A DNA stretch of 64,000 bases from Yponomeuta sedellus. Taxonomy: Eukaryota > Arthropoda > Insecta > Lepidoptera > Yponomeutidae. Each line of letters opens with the position of its first letter. Within the stretch, counting starts at the first letter, position 1. Location: the NCBI GenBank assembly GCA_934045075.1, contig OW203727.1:10258175-10322174 (forward strand), read 5' to 3'. Shown here piece after piece: positions 12,471 through 23,940 of this stretch. The notes under the pieces were generated by a model. The model searched no databases and was not told where the DNA came from. It saw only the letters and a list, made by a program, of their open reading frames with translations. A program made the position numbers and the translations under genes.

Positions 12471-13478
12471 TCAGTTAGATACTTGCTTTTGGCACTTGCG
12501 CTGATGGCTAACAAGGCCTATACGAGAGCGACAACGCCGGTCGCAACGTCCGCAAACAAATTGTGTTCCCGGTGACGTTAGAGGTTGTGCCATTCGTTGG
12601 TGACGTAGATGGCGCTTTTGGGAGAGCAGATCGAACCAGGCATTGTCATGCGCGACTACCCCATCAGATAATCTTTTCCTCCAACTATCACGGTCACCAG
12701 AAACTTTTTCCCAGGTGTTCGGGGCAATGTTAAAAGACACCATATCGCGTTTAGCGCTATCTTTAAACCGCAGTAGTGGCCGCCCAACTGGACGTTTAGC
12801 GTCCGAAATTTGACCAAGGAGAGTTAGTCTTGGCAAACGAGAAGGCTCCATCCGTTGCACATGCCCCAGCCAGCGCAATCTTCTTTGTTTAAGTAGTGCG
12901 GTTATGCTAGGCATGCACGCGATACTAAGCACCTTCTCGTTTGTTACTCGATCCTTCCAAGAAATATCCAATATACGCCTGAGACAGCGCATATGAAAGT
13001 TGTTTAATTTCCGCTCCTGTTTGGCATACGATGTCCAGGTCTCTGCGCCATATAAGAGTATGGACAAGATGCAGGTCTGATAAATAATCATCTTGGTCTT
13101 TACAGTGAGATATTTGTTGTACCATACTCTTGCGCTCAGCTTCCCGAAGATCGTAGAGGCCTTGCCGATGCGGCTGTTTATTTCAGCGTCGAGGCAAAGA
13201 TTGTTCGAGACTGTGGACCCAAGGTAGCAGAAATTATCGACAACACCCAGTGGTGAGCCTTCCAGCAAGATTGTGGGCATTTCATTAACCCCCTGCGCCA
13301 TAATGACGGTTTTTTTTGCGTTGATGGACATAGAGAATTGCTTACAAGCTTTGCTAAACTTATCCAACATTTCCTGAAGTTCTGATGGGCCTGAAGCAAC
13401 AAATGCTGCATCGTCAGCAAACCGCAAGCTATCAATGAAAATATCCCGGCGATGTCTTTTACCGCGACAACGCTTTGT
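12471..13478 (-). pseudogene. Non-LTR retrotransposon reverse transcriptase, C-terminal fragment
   Basis: This is the C-terminal part of a LINE polyprotein, which copies the element's RNA into DNA at the target site. The open frame begins just upstream of the catalytic RT motif LRFADDAAF (near 13420) and runs uninterrupted to a stop at 12471. Downstream motifs are YLGSTVSNN, YGAETW, the RRLRWLGHVQRM block with GRP, and a terminal Cys-rich finger, CGRC followed by HQRKC. The combination of FADD and the R-L-R-W-L-G-H-V block is common in arthropod LINEs of the RTE/CR1-L2 sort; I cannot assign the clade. The endonuclease and the N-terminal half of the RT are absent. Coding similarity stops at about 13478, next to a SINE, so it is a 5'-truncated copy. 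The long intact frame suggests a fairly recent insertion. Confidence 0.85.
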
Positions 13479-13510
13479 AATAAAGGTACATTTACATGCT
13501 TAATAAATCA

Positions 13511-13680
13511 CCATGCAAGAGGTCCCGGATTTTAAACCCGGCTGGGGACAAAAAAAACCCAGGTCTTGGATGTTTACATGTTTGTGATGTCGTTGTTTCT
13601 GGTTCCCACGACACAGGGTATCCTGGTGTGGGGCCAAAAGCAATATGTGCCTGTATGTAAATGGTATGTTAAATAAATAT
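13511..13680 (+). repeat. tRNA-derived SINE, family A, copy 2 (head truncated)
   Basis: It begins within the tRNA-like head, just before a degraded box B (cccggattttaaacccg), and continues through the family A body to an AT-rich tail. Box A is missing. It abuts the 5' break of the LINE fragment. Confidence 0.65.
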
Positions 13681-14517
13681 ATTCATAAGGAGAAGGTGAA
13701 GTTATCGTCTTTTGTGGTAAAAATACAAATATTCATATAAAAATAATTTATCTGTGGAATATGGATTGGTACAAACATAACAACGCGTCAGATGTAGAAA
13801 AAATTTGGCAGGGGCTCTATATAGCATCTAGACTGTGTTAAAATTAGTTTGACTCAGTTTAAGTTTGTCTAGCTCACTGTAATATCTTTATGTTTTCGCA
13901 AAATTAACTCTTAATAATCTCGATATGGATATCACTAGCAAAGTGGCAACATTTGTGAAAAAATAATTAAAGTCAACGTAGCTTAATAGATTTTAGTAAC
14001 GAAAAGTTCCCTGCCCGTGCCTTCCTACTAAACAATGATTCTACCAAGGTAAATATGGAATAAAATTTAATCTATTCTATTTAATAGAATGTGCAATAGT
14101 CCTCAAAATATTCTATAAGTATTTCCTACGTTCATCTTCTGGAGAAAACACTGACAGTAATTCCATGCAATCTATGCAGTATGTAAACGAACTGCTCGAT
14201 TATATTTTCGAAAGTTTGTAGCAAGTTGAGAAAATAGTTTTGTAAGGAGAGCTTCCCGCAAACGGTAAGACCACAAGTTGAGTGGAAAATTTCAACATAC
14301 TCATTGTAATTTATTGTTCTATAAGATTATTAAAATATTAGAACTACCTTACGTTGTAAACTGAAAGAGGATGTAGTAACTAGAATAGAGAAAGGAATGT
14401 TAGGTTGGTTGGGACGTATGAAGAAGAGGACAAAATACAATAAAATCAAACATAGAAATATATCGAGCTAATGTGAGTAAGGGACGTCTCAGGCGGATTT
14501 TTTTATTGTAGCCTATG
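13681..14517. other. Unassigned AT-rich DNA
   Basis: No gene or repeat is recognised. Confidence 0.35.
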
Positions 14518-14553
<36 letters not shown>

Positions 14554-14650
14554 AAATTCTTTATTGAACACAGAAATTACAGTAACAGAAATTATATAAA
14601 AAATACAGTGCAAATGGTGGCCTTATTACTAAAAGCAATTTCTTCCAGGC
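14518..14650 (-). repeat. LINE 3' tail with (GATA)n microsatellite
   Basis: On the + strand an agat run (14518-14554) leads into 'aaaattctttattgaacaca' and then the reverse of the 7240-7330 block. Read on the minus strand this is a retrotransposon 3' end with an AATAAA-like motif followed by (tcta)n. The layout matches 30540-30583 and 40264-40336. Confidence 0.65.
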
Positions 14651-14830
14651 AACCATACGTACGTCCCACGGTCCTACTGCAGGGCACAAACATTCTCTCA
14701 GAAATAGTGAGAGAGTATGTGCTTAATTACCACGCGTGTCTAACGCGGATTGGCAATTTCAAGCGCTGAGGTACCTCAGACACTCAGGTTTCCTGACGCT
14801 GTTTCTTCACCGCTAGCGAAGAACGGACCC
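14650..14830 (-). repeat. Dispersed repeat R3
   Basis: The unit 'gcgcttgaaattgccaat', then a cgcgtggtaatt block and a ctctctctgag run, is found here in reverse. Related copies lie at 16588-16750 (minus), 23828-23940, 38915-39075 and 42520-42675 (plus). The 77-codon frame at 14750-14983 overlaps it and shows no domain. Confidence 0.55.
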
Positions 14831-14989
14831 AGGCAAACAAAACTTGACCAAATAGCGGATGTATTAGCAAAGGGCAAGTTCATGCGACGCCTAATTAACG
14901 TTGACGGAGCGAAAGAGATCTGTCAGGATCATAGCAAGTATCAGACCTTAGCCTCTGCCTACTCCTCCGGGATACAGGCGTGAGTTTAT

Positions 14990-15690
14990 GTCATATTCAT
15001 GTCATGGAAATTCCTTACTTTCATAGGCATTACTTTAACTACTTTTAAGTTGGCTAGTAATCTTGTCTTGGATAACTTGGCCTAGTAAGCAACAAGAGAA
15101 ATATATGAAAATATAAACATCCTTACATCGATACGGCGTTTAATAACCCATTTAGATAGTCAACAAAGGCTACACAGCATCACTAACGAAGAATATTGAG
15201 AAACTCTTGTAGGGGAAACTTAATCAATTTGTAAGTATCTTCATTACTTCCGGCTTTATTCATTCGAAAGCCACTAAAAATAACAAGAGCCAGAATTTAC
15301 GGTCTATTCGGGAACATTCCTTAAGCGTAATCTTCGGGATTGAAGAAACTCAATTTTGCTACCAACAATAACGAACGGTAAAGACAGACGCTAACTTTGG
15401 TTAAACTTAAATCGTGCTTCGAACGGATCACACGGACTTTGTTCTGTTTATCTCCTATTGTTTTTTTGTTTATCCGCCGCGCCAAATGTTTTCCCAGAGA
15501 GAGAGAAAAGTTTGGCACAGAATAATGTAGACTACAGAAAGTAAGCTCCGATCAGCGTAAATGCTATAGCCTATATTAATTTCATGAAGTTTTGTTAGAG
15601 TGTATTTGAGCCGATTTCTGAACTGAGAGTTTAATAAAGTAAATACTTAAGTAACGTTCTGTCACGATATTTTCCGAGAAATTCAGAGAA
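14990..15690. other. Unassigned DNA with a MITE-like remnant
   Basis: 15608-15680 shares 'tttctgaactgaga' and 'acttaagtaacgttctgtcac' with the inverted-repeat element at 19349-19495, so it is probably a half copy. Nothing else is recognised. Confidence 0.4.
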
Positions 15691-15692
15691 AT

Positions 15693-15890
15693 TCTTCTTC
15701 TTCAGGCTATATTAGTCCACTGCTGGACGTAGCCCTTCCCTAATGAGCGCCATAGCGCAACGTTGTGCCATCATTGGGGGTAATGCCCATAATCCCCACG
15801 GTGGGCATGCGGGTTGGGGATCGCAGTTTTGTGGAATGTACTGCTGTGATGAGCGGGATCTCAATTCCGGTTCCGGTTTGAATATCGGGA
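15693..15890 (-). repeat. GAA-tailed repeat R1, reverse copy
   Basis: It opens with ttcttcttcttc and is the reverse complement of the R1 block, including 'cgctgggcatgcgggttggg'-like sequence. Orientation and tail match the plus-strand copies. Confidence 0.7.
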
Positions 15891-16029
15891 TGTACCAAAT
15901 TATTTTCTAAGTTATGTACATTTATGAAAACTGAACCACATATTAAATAAAATGCCTCTAAAGAGTGCTGCAGAGAAATCGTGTTTTTCTAAATAAACAC
16001 TTTGGGCGCGTTACGGACGATTTAAGCAG

Positions 16030-16235
16030 CACCTAAGGGGTTGACAGATGTCAGAGTACTTATGGGCGGCTTGATAACTTCTGACAGTAAGGCTCGCCAC
16101 TGTCTTATAATCCTCCACCAACCCGGACTCGACCCCGTTATGAAGTATGACCTTACCTTCCTGCGATGCAGGAAGAGACCCGTGCCCCAGAAGTGCGAAC
16201 ATACAAGGGTTGATATCGAAGGGGTTGACATTTTT
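16030..16235 (-). repeat. Dispersed repeat R2, reverse copy
   Basis: It is the reverse complement of the R2 5' half, including 'cctgcgatgcaggaagagac' and 'ccgtgccccag'. Several small open frames on both strands across it are by-products of the repeat. Confidence 0.65.
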
Positions 16236-16587
16236 TTAAGTGGCTAAAAAGTCCGATTTGAGAGCGGCAGGCCCTACTGCATGTAGAACATAAAGAAAGA
16301 GCCAGGATTCATGTCGGTACGGATTTGGTGCCTCTTGAGTCCTGAATCTCTTGTGCGCCACTGCCGAGCACCATACCTTGTCGCAGGTCTTGCGGGCTTC
16401 CTGACTTCCACTCTCCCGGTGTCTTGATCTACAGCAAGTTTTAACCTTAAGACCGTAAATCTTTATAGTAATTTCTTTTTCGTTATACTTAGCATAAATC
16501 TCGTTGTTTTTAATGTCCTTATATACTCGAATGAAAACATTCGCAAGCATTACGCGTTATAAAATAGTATTAATGTTTTTTTGTGTA
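16236..16587. other. Unassigned DNA between repeats
   Basis: A 104-codon minus-strand frame covers this stretch (16236-16550). It has no motif, and its end overlaps repeat sequence. I do not call it a gene. Confidence 0.35.
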
Positions 16588-16750
16588 GCCTATATACGTC
16601 CCACTGCAGGGCACAGGCCTTCTCTCAGAGAAAAAGTATGGGCTTATTTGCCACGGGTGCCCACCGTGGATTGACAGTTTCGAGCACTGAGGTAATACGC
16701 GGCAATTTCAAGAAACAGCTTAGAAACTCAGTTTTCTTCACGATGTATTA
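16588..16750 (-). repeat. Dispersed repeat R3, reverse copy
   Basis: It contains 'cgtcccactgcagggcacag', a ctctcagag run and the reverse of the 'ttgaaattgcc' block. Confidence 0.5.
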
Positions 16751-16934
16751 CGAAGTTAACGAATATTAATACTATTCCGTGTAAACTTGTAATTTTGTCG
16801 GTAAAGTCCGACCAATAGAGTTAGTTATTCTGATAAGACTAAGTAAAGTAATACACAACTGCAAAACTGACTTTGACAAATGTTTATAATACATTAAAGC
16901 GTCAAAGTCGTCATGACCTAAATAATAATAATTT

Positions 16935-17215
16935 TGGCCTTTTGCATCTACTTAATGAGATTATTTATACAGCGTCCAGTGGTATCTTCACTCACAATAG
17001 ATGGGTGACGGGACCACTCCGGCGCTGTAGTGCCTGGGACATGATTTTATAGATGGTGTAGGCTTGCCCAGCACCTATACCATCCTGACAGCTTAGTCGG
17101 CCTAGCCCACAGGAAAGACTAGTCAATACGTGCGGAGCCAACCAAGCCGCGGGTTGCCTCACGATGTTTTCCTTCACCGTTAGCGTGTGGTATTGCGACT
17201 ACAAATTCGCAAATG
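16935..17215 (+). repeat. Dispersed repeat R4, copy 1
   Basis: About 280 bp match 25720-26000 in the same orientation at high identity. Shared landmarks are 'tttatacagcgtccagtgg', 'agtcggcctagcccacagga', 'gtcaatacgtgcggagccaa' and 'ttagcgtgtggtattgcgac'. Non-coding. Confidence 0.7.
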
Positions 17216-18617
17216 TCATGAACTAGTAATACGATAAAAACATTTGTCCTAATGGTTTGATAAAATATTCTTTCACCTTTGCAGTTAATAGGATAATTTT
17301 GAAATCGTTAGCTATTTTTTGAAAGAATATTGTTTCCAGTCTGAAAAAAAATACACATATTATTATTAATGATTTATCGGTAATGGTATAAGATATTGGT
17401 AAATATTTGTGATTTTCGACCTTTTGCTCGAAACTATGAATCCAAATTCAAATTGGTAGAAAGGATCACGATGTTGAATTTTTTTTCCAAATACTAAAAG
17501 TATAAGCGTATAGGAGTCTGTCTTGCGATACCTATGCGTTAACAACAGAAATAACAATTTAGTTGGCCGGTGCCAGCCAAAAGACGCTCTCCTCAAACCC
17601 ATATAGTTTTTATTTCTATTTTCAAATTTTTTTCGTATTAATATTGTGGGTTATGCTTCTGATGAAGTAATTTTAAAAGACGGATAAACTTTTTTTTTGT
17701 CCTTTTATACTTTCCAGCTAGCAACATATATTTCTTATTCATGATTAGAATGTCCCTATAAAATTTGTTTACCAAATGCCAGTAGAGCCAGGTGTAGGTC
17801 TAATACGCGCTTCTGTTTTTTTATTTATTTATAATGTTTTAAAAATACTAATTTCATTCGTTTACTGCTCCGTTAAACCTTGTATACTGTTCTGAACACT
17901 ATACACAAGGCCAATGCGGGTTTCGACTTTCTCTACTCTGCTTAACCAAAGTACAGCTCAGAATTTGATGGGAAATCCACTATCAATCATATATAACCAA
18001 CATCCTGTAAAAAAATCCACTACATACCTATTACGGTTCAAACGATACACTTTTATGAACAGATTGACAAACATTCGTGGTAGGCATGTTCATAAGACCC
18101 CATTTGGAACCTTTTAAAGATTCGTCCTCTGAAACCAGCAATTTTCTTACATTGCTGGTTTTGCCGCTCTCTGGCGAGTGCGCACAGCTGCTATAAAAAA
18201 TGTCATACCATCAAGTTACGCTAAAAGCCTACACTTCTTTCTTTCAAGCATTTTAATTACGAGATTGATCGTCATACTACTTTATATTATCTAGTTGAAG
18301 TATAGTCAATAATGCGACTCTATTACGCTACGAGTACTCAACAAGTCTCTACTATACGTAACAAATAATCGCACTTGAAAGTAAATAACATTACACTCGC
18401 ACTTGAAAGTAATAAAAACACGTAGGTAATCCAATCGATCGATCGATAGGATTTTTTTCTCCAATCGATTTTGTTGGTTTCGCAACTTTAATGGTTTGAA
18501 TAAAAAAGCGTTACATTTTCACGTTATTTATTGTTACAGCCGTGCATTTCACAACAAATATTTCCAAAAGTAGTTGTTGCAAAATATCTCAAACAAAAAT
18601 ATCAGTAGTCTGCATAG
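17216..18617. other. Upstream region of the secreted-protein gene
   Basis: No gene is seen. An 11-nt inverted pair (aaaccagcaat / attgctggttt) lies at 18132-18161, and a cgatcgatcgat run at about 18434-18447. The promoter of the gene starting at 18618 should lie here, but I see no convincing TATA/initiator pair. An acceptor-like ttgttacag at 18531-18539 leaves open an upstream non-coding exon. Confidence 0.35.
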
Positions 18618-21219
18618 ATGGGTGGCTTCTGGGCATTGGTTCTTGTGTTGGGCGCCAGTGCGCGAGCGCAAGAGCTCATCTCTTGCGCGGTAGCATGTGA
18701 AAGTTGCGGGGGGCCCTTTCCTCTCGACGAACAAGAGATCTACTGCGAAATGTGCCGAGAGTGTAGTAATGCTGTCACCACTAACACAAAGCTCTTAGTC
18801 ACAATGTCGCCCGTCACAAATGCCAATAAAAACGTTGGATTACGAATAATTACCACACAGCTGCGCGACCGCCGCAGCGACAGCGTAGAGACTGCGACAC
18901 GTCGTATGAAAAACGCAGCGGTCAGCGCTGGCATACATTGCAACGGCGACAACAAATGCTTCTACAATGACAAATCGAGCAATAGTAAGTGATAAAAAAC
19001 TAAAATAAAAAATTCAATAACAAAAACCAATCCGACTGCTAAGCCAACTTAGGTAGGTACCTCACATTGCGTTACAATTTTGAATTTGGATCATGCCTGG
19101 TTAAGAGTTACAGAAGTTGGGGTTTGTTATGTATTAAAACAGTGTTTTGTTTAGGTATTTTTTTATTTTAGCAATTTTTTTGAGTTCTTTAAGTTTTCGG
19201 CATTATTTTACGGAGTAACTCTAATGTTTATCAACATGAAAATTAATCGAAAGGATGTGAAACAGGGACGCAAAAGTGTTGTAAACTTGTAAATTACGAT
19301 GGAATCTAAATTGAAATTAATAAATAACGCAAATGTTTATCGACATTTGAGGGGGCCAGTTTCTGAATTGAGTGTTTTGCTAAGTAAATAGTTAACTGTA
19401 GTGCTGCTGCTGACTCATCGAATTTCCCAGTAAAGGGTGTGACAGAACGTTACTTAGGTATCTTCTTAGTGAAATTCAATTCAGAAACAGGCCCTATAAG
19501 GCGTAACGTTGTAACAAGGTAAACTCTTCAAGTTGTAACGAAATAGTTAGAGTCCGTTTTGTATGACACTATTTTAATTTTTGACAGATTATATCATAGA
19601 GTATTTGTCGTACAGAAAAGAAATACAGTGCGTTCACATTAACTTGACGCGTGAGAGAATTGGTACCAAGGACATAACACGTGAATTAGCTTTTGGACCT
19701 AATCGGAAGATGGTAAAACAAGCCCTCAATCCTTTTATTTTCCCCAAGTAATGGGAATGATTTCTTATTTAACATGGTAACAGTAAACATCTCAGTGCTA
19801 CCAATTCTCTCACGCGTCAAGTTAATGTGAACGCACTGTAAGCCCGGTTATTTATTTTTTAGCATGGCCGCTCCAATGATATTATAGTAGTTTATGATAC
19901 TGTTGCATAATAAAGGTTCTTATAACACGAGTGTGTTTTAAAAAAACGAGCCGTAAGCGAGTTTTTTTATAGTATCACACGAGTTCTATAAGACCAAGTT
20001 ATGTAGAGTGTCATACACTATTTTATCTACTATCATACTATAATACACAAAATAATATTAAACAGAACCAAAGTTTGTATAAATTATTGAAAAGTTTTTT
20101 GAAATGTAAAATGTTGGCGCTAAGGCGCAACCATCGATTGCGTTGCACATCGATGCGTGTTGCGTCGCCGCGGACTCGTTCATTGAAACCTTATTTTTAA
20201 AGTAGGTTCAACCTTCTTGGTCCAGCTGGAGGTTGAATTGGAGTATCGTTATGATTAAAAAGTTATATTATGATACAGGTGTCCATAAAAGATCTTTATC
20301 GTAATAAAACTTTTTATTTTTATTTTTGGCCTATGCGTATGTTTGTCATAAGAGTTTCGTTTTCAGTTTGATAATCTTTGTATTAAAGTATCAGAGTAGA
20401 TAAAAAAAATATATTGTTCAAGTTCTCTTTGGGTTAAAGAGCTTATAATGGAACATGTTTACGTAAGTACATACTTGCAAACATAAATACCACAAAGCCA
20501 AACAAATTACCCTTCGTTTGGGCTCCACCACAGTTGGGTAAAAACACAGATGCTAACAACATGTGATTCAAATTCATTTCAATTCAATCGTAATTTACTT
20601 CTGCGTCCCTCTATAACATACCATACATTAGTTTTCATGATCATTTACACTGTGTTAGTATTCTAGTAACTACTGTCAACTGTTTTATTTCCTTGCAGGG
20701 AAGATAGAGTTTTTCTGCCCGGAGCAAGTGGTGCCGTTTTGTGACGAGGTCGAATTCGAAGTGAAGGCATCCACTGTAGCTGGCGGATGGTCAACGCGAT
20801 TATTGTGCCCGCCGACTATGTACTGCAAGGAGCGGCCGCCTCCAACAATGCGATCGACCACCACATTGGCAACCACGCAGCCGCCAATACCACCACCGCA
20901 AATGTTTTTACTACCAATGCAGTTTAATATGCCACCACAACATATGCCAACGCCACACATACCCTTACTCCAACCACCAATGCCCATGATGATGCCACAA
21001 CCTCATTTTCCCTACTACCAACAACATCCGCAGGGAGCTGCAAACTTTCACCCTCCGATTGCGCCGCCCGTACCGCTACCCGCTGCTCTGAATCTGCATT
21101 CAATGGCAAACCCTCACGGGATGAGACGGCTTGCAGAATCCATATCAAACCCAGAGAGTCGGTTATCGCCGGAGTATTTAGAGCAAGAAGACAATTATTT
21201 GGACGTAGGCATACAATAG
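18618..21219 (+). CDS. Predicted secreted Cys-rich protein with Pro/Met-rich tail
   Basis: There are two exons, 18618-18984 and 20699-21219, joined in phase 1 across a consensus gtaagt donor and a ttgcag acceptor. They give 295 residues. Residues 1 to about 17 form a signal peptide (MGGFWALVLVLGASARA), so the product is probably secreted. Twelve cysteines follow at 23, 27, 30, 43, 46, 49, 108, 114, 129, 137, 159 and 165: a compact C-x3-C-x2-C-x12-C-x2-C-x2-C cluster, then a second module spanning the exon junction. From about residue 168 the chain is rich in Pro, Met, Gln and His, with TTT and PPIPPPQ stretches, and ends in an acidic tail. I do not recognise the family; function is unknown. 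No canonical AATAAA lies close to the stop, but ATTAAA variants occur within 250 nt. Two MITE-like elements sit in the 1.7-kb intron. The matched phases and the cysteine pattern make chance coding unlikely. Confidence 0.75.
19349..19495. mobile_element. Small inverted-repeat element (MITE-like)
   Basis: The ends match in inverted orientation: gggccagtttctgaattga on the left, and the reverse of tcaattcagaaacaggccc on the right. It has no coding sequence. A related half copy is at 15608-15680. It lies in the intron of the secreted-protein gene. Confidence 0.6.
19626..19838. mobile_element. Tc1/mariner-type MITE with 40-nt perfect terminal repeats
   Basis: The 40-nt termini at 19626-19665 and 19799-19838 are exact reverse complements, starting cagtgcgttcacattaactt. 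Both are flanked by TA (19624-19625 and 19839-19840), the Tc1/mariner target duplication. The 213-bp element has no open frame, so it would need a transposase in trans. Identical arms suggest a recent insertion. It lies in the intron of the secreted-protein gene. Confidence 0.85.
19880..20040. mobile_element. Imperfect palindromic element
   Basis: The left part (gttcttataacacgagtgtg) and right part (cacacgagttctataagacc) are imperfect reverse complements around an A/T-rich centre at about 19940-19970. It looks like an old MITE. No target duplication could be fixed. Confidence 0.4.
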
Positions 21220-22690
21220 AATTAGTGGACGGGACAATCGACACGGTATTTTTAATAATTTATGGTATAATTTTGAACTGATCTACAAATTAAGGACTTC
21301 TTACTATACTACACAATCATGTTTTAGTAGAAATTACTCACGGCCTTGTTTATAGAAAACAGTATTTCATTAAACACTCCAAAAACGCCGCCAAAGTGGT
21401 CTGTGGTGAAGATTTTGCAAGGAATAACGTAACCACAGATTAAATACAATGCCTCTCGTGTTTTAGTAGAATCGTATTGTTATAAATATGGCTGTAATTT
21501 ATACCGATGCTTATTTTTAATTAACCAACTGGCTATAGTAATAGATACTTCGGTAAACAAGGTGTTAAAATACGGACGCCTGACACAACCACGATACTGG
21601 ATACCCATAAAACTTACTTGACCATAAAATTTTGCTGCGAATACAAAAAAAATGAATTACAAAATTTTAAAAAGTTAGTGTACAATGGACGCGTAACGCT
21701 CATCATCCTTATCGCGTTTATATAAAAAACTGCACGTTTTTAGGATTCAGCGATGTTTTTAGGATATGCTAGTTTCAAAGTAGTCCGTAACATAATTAAG
21801 AGACGTATAAAGATCGACATTCAGTGTCTTACTTGTTAACATTTTTGTTAATTACATTTTCTGTATCCGTAACGTCTGCTGTGCAGTTAATTTTTTTTCT
21901 GTGTTTGGACGCGACGTTTGTGAACGTATTAATTGTAGACTGTGAATTGTAGAAATGAATAATCAAATAACTTAATATTCTTCATTGTTCACCAGAAATC
22001 ACTGTTAACTATTTCAAAATCAAGTTGTAGAATGTTATTTCACCATAACTGATCTATTGTTGCAATTTGCTGATGAAACAAAGGTATTTTCAAGAAAATT
22101 GCCTTTAGATATGTCTATAGAAAAATGTTTCCAGTAAATCTCTAAAACTCTTGTTCGAAACACAAGAGTTTTGTTTCCAGTCCAATCCCGTCTGATAAAA
22201 GTATTTTATTGAGTCACAGTACGCTTTTACGAGGTACTCATATCTTTGGCAGGTGTATTCTAGCTTTTTACGGCGAAACTTAAATTGTAGGGCAGGTAAC
22301 AAAAAGTTCGCAATGTGTTTCAGCAATAAACCAACTTTAACCTGAGTACGCGCCACGAGGTTACCCTTGATCGTAAAATACTTTAAAACTTATCAGCCCT
22401 ATTTCAAATTGAGTTTTTCACAAAGACTAGCGTGCTCAAGAAAACGAGATTTTTTTTCTTTGCTACTTTTATTACGGAATTTTTATTAGCTTGTATTTCG
22501 TACAACTAATATAAAACTTTGATTTACTCAGCCGTAAAATGTAATAGAGCTAGTGTGGAGCGTAGTGTGTAATGTAATAGAGGACCATGAAAAGTCAGTT
22601 AAATTTCTTCGTTCTATGATTTAAGGTTTCTACTGAAAAAATATTTTTATATAGTTGGCATCTATACTGTGTTTTAGACTAGCCTTCGCT
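21220..22690. other. 3' flank of the secreted-protein gene, unassigned
   Basis: No further exon or repeat is recognised. The 83-codon minus-strand frame at 22105-22356 has no motif. Confidence 0.35.
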
Positions 22691-23140
22691 ACACAATTTT
22701 ATTAAAGCGCCCCGAGAGATGAATCTCGGAGAAAGATAATTTTCTTCGTTAGTTGATTCGATTCTCTGTTATTACAACATAACATAACCTCACGTCTGCA
22801 TCCCAGAGGGGTAGGCAGAGACCAGAGACTGCCACTTGCCACGATCCTGACAGATCACCTTCGCTTCATCAACGTTCATAAGTCGTTGCATGCACGCACG
22901 GAGGTTCCGGGTACTTTACCTTACCCTTTGCTAATACATCTCCTATATGGTTGACGTATGTCCGCCTGCGACGTTTCTTACCGGCCTTTCTACACACATT
23001 CGCAATATATATTTGTTTAGTCAATCTTTATTCCTTCATCCTACTGTTTTTATATTTTATATAAAATTTTATTATAGCGCCCTCAAAGAAAAGATAATTT
23101 TCTTCGTAAGTTGATTCGATTGTCTATTATTATAAACTTA
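22690..23140 (+). repeat. Direct-repeat pair enclosing an R8 fragment
   Basis: Two copies of one segment, 22690-22780 and 23068-23140, share 'gataattttcttcgt' and 'agttgattcgatt'. Between them lies R8 (22783-23005), with 'ggtaggcagagacc' and 'cttcgcttcatcaac', also found at 56755-56910. The order suggests an insertion or a local duplication around R8. Confidence 0.5.
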
Positions 23141-23470
23141 TTAAAATGCTTTTAGCAAATTGATGATGTTATGAACTCCTAGTTTACTGAAAACATTTAA
23201 GAAAATGTAATCGGCGGGTAAGAATACAAACAAAATAAAAATATGGGGATGTGAAGATAATATTGCGGCCGGGTCGCGGTTTTTTTTTCTTTCTTATATT
23301 TTTTAAGTTCAGTGACAAATTCATGTCATATTAACCTTTTGCCAAACTGTATGAAAGTTTAACGGCAAACCTCTCAGTAAGTAATACGCAGATGCACCTT
23401 TTTGATACTTAGCACACAATTAACAATTAGCTTTGATCAGTAGAAGAAACAAATTCAAATTGTGATTGTT

Positions 23471-23640
23471 GACGACTTCTGTGGCGCAGCGGTAACGCGT
23501 CTACCGACCAGGCAAGAGCTCCCGGGTTCGAACCCCGGCTGGGGACAAAAAAACCCCAGGTCTTGGATGTTTACATGTTTACGATGTCGCTGTTTCTGAT
23601 TCCCACGACACAGGGTATCCTAGTGTGAGGATGAGTGTGG
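23471..23640 (+). repeat. tRNA-derived SINE, family A, copy 3 (complete head)
   Basis: The head keeps both promoter boxes: tggcgcagcggtaac (box A-like, 23482-23496) and gggttcgaacccc (box B, 23523-23535). The family A body follows to 'gggtatcctagtgtg'. It is the best-preserved head of the three copies. Confidence 0.75.
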
Positions 23641-23827
23641 TTATGTTATGTTTGCCTTGTGAGGGATGCAAGTAATCCTTTGACAGCTAAATAACCTAAG
23701 TGGTACGCTGTCATATACGCAGGAGTGGATTCTTGAGCGAGCGAAGACACAAACCAAACTTACGTTTGACAAGTTAGGGGGCTCCGACATCGTAGCACCG
23801 TGTCGTGAGGACACTTAAAAACTTTAG

Positions 23828-23940
23828 GTGTATCGGTTCCTCAGCGCTTGAAATTGCCAATGTGCTGAGGGCACGCGTGGGTAATTAAATCCATACACTA
23901 TCTCTCTGAGAAAAGTATTGTGCAGTGAGATGTATTGTTT
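23828..23940 (+). repeat. Dispersed repeat R3, plus copy
   Basis: It contains 'cagcgcttgaaattgccaat', 'gcacgcgtgggtaattaaat' and a ctctctgag run. Confidence 0.55.

Noticed and set aside
14517..14554. (AGAT)n as a stand-alone microsatellite
   Set aside because: It is the tail of a reverse-oriented LINE 3' end, matching the (tcta)n tails at 30567 and 40321.
18132..18161. Terminator-like hairpin
   Set aside because: Intrinsic terminators of this kind do not apply in an insect nuclear genome, and no transcript end is evident here.
20685..20987. Gly/Val-rich minus-strand frame
   Set aside because: It is the antisense shadow of the Pro-rich exon of the secreted-protein gene.
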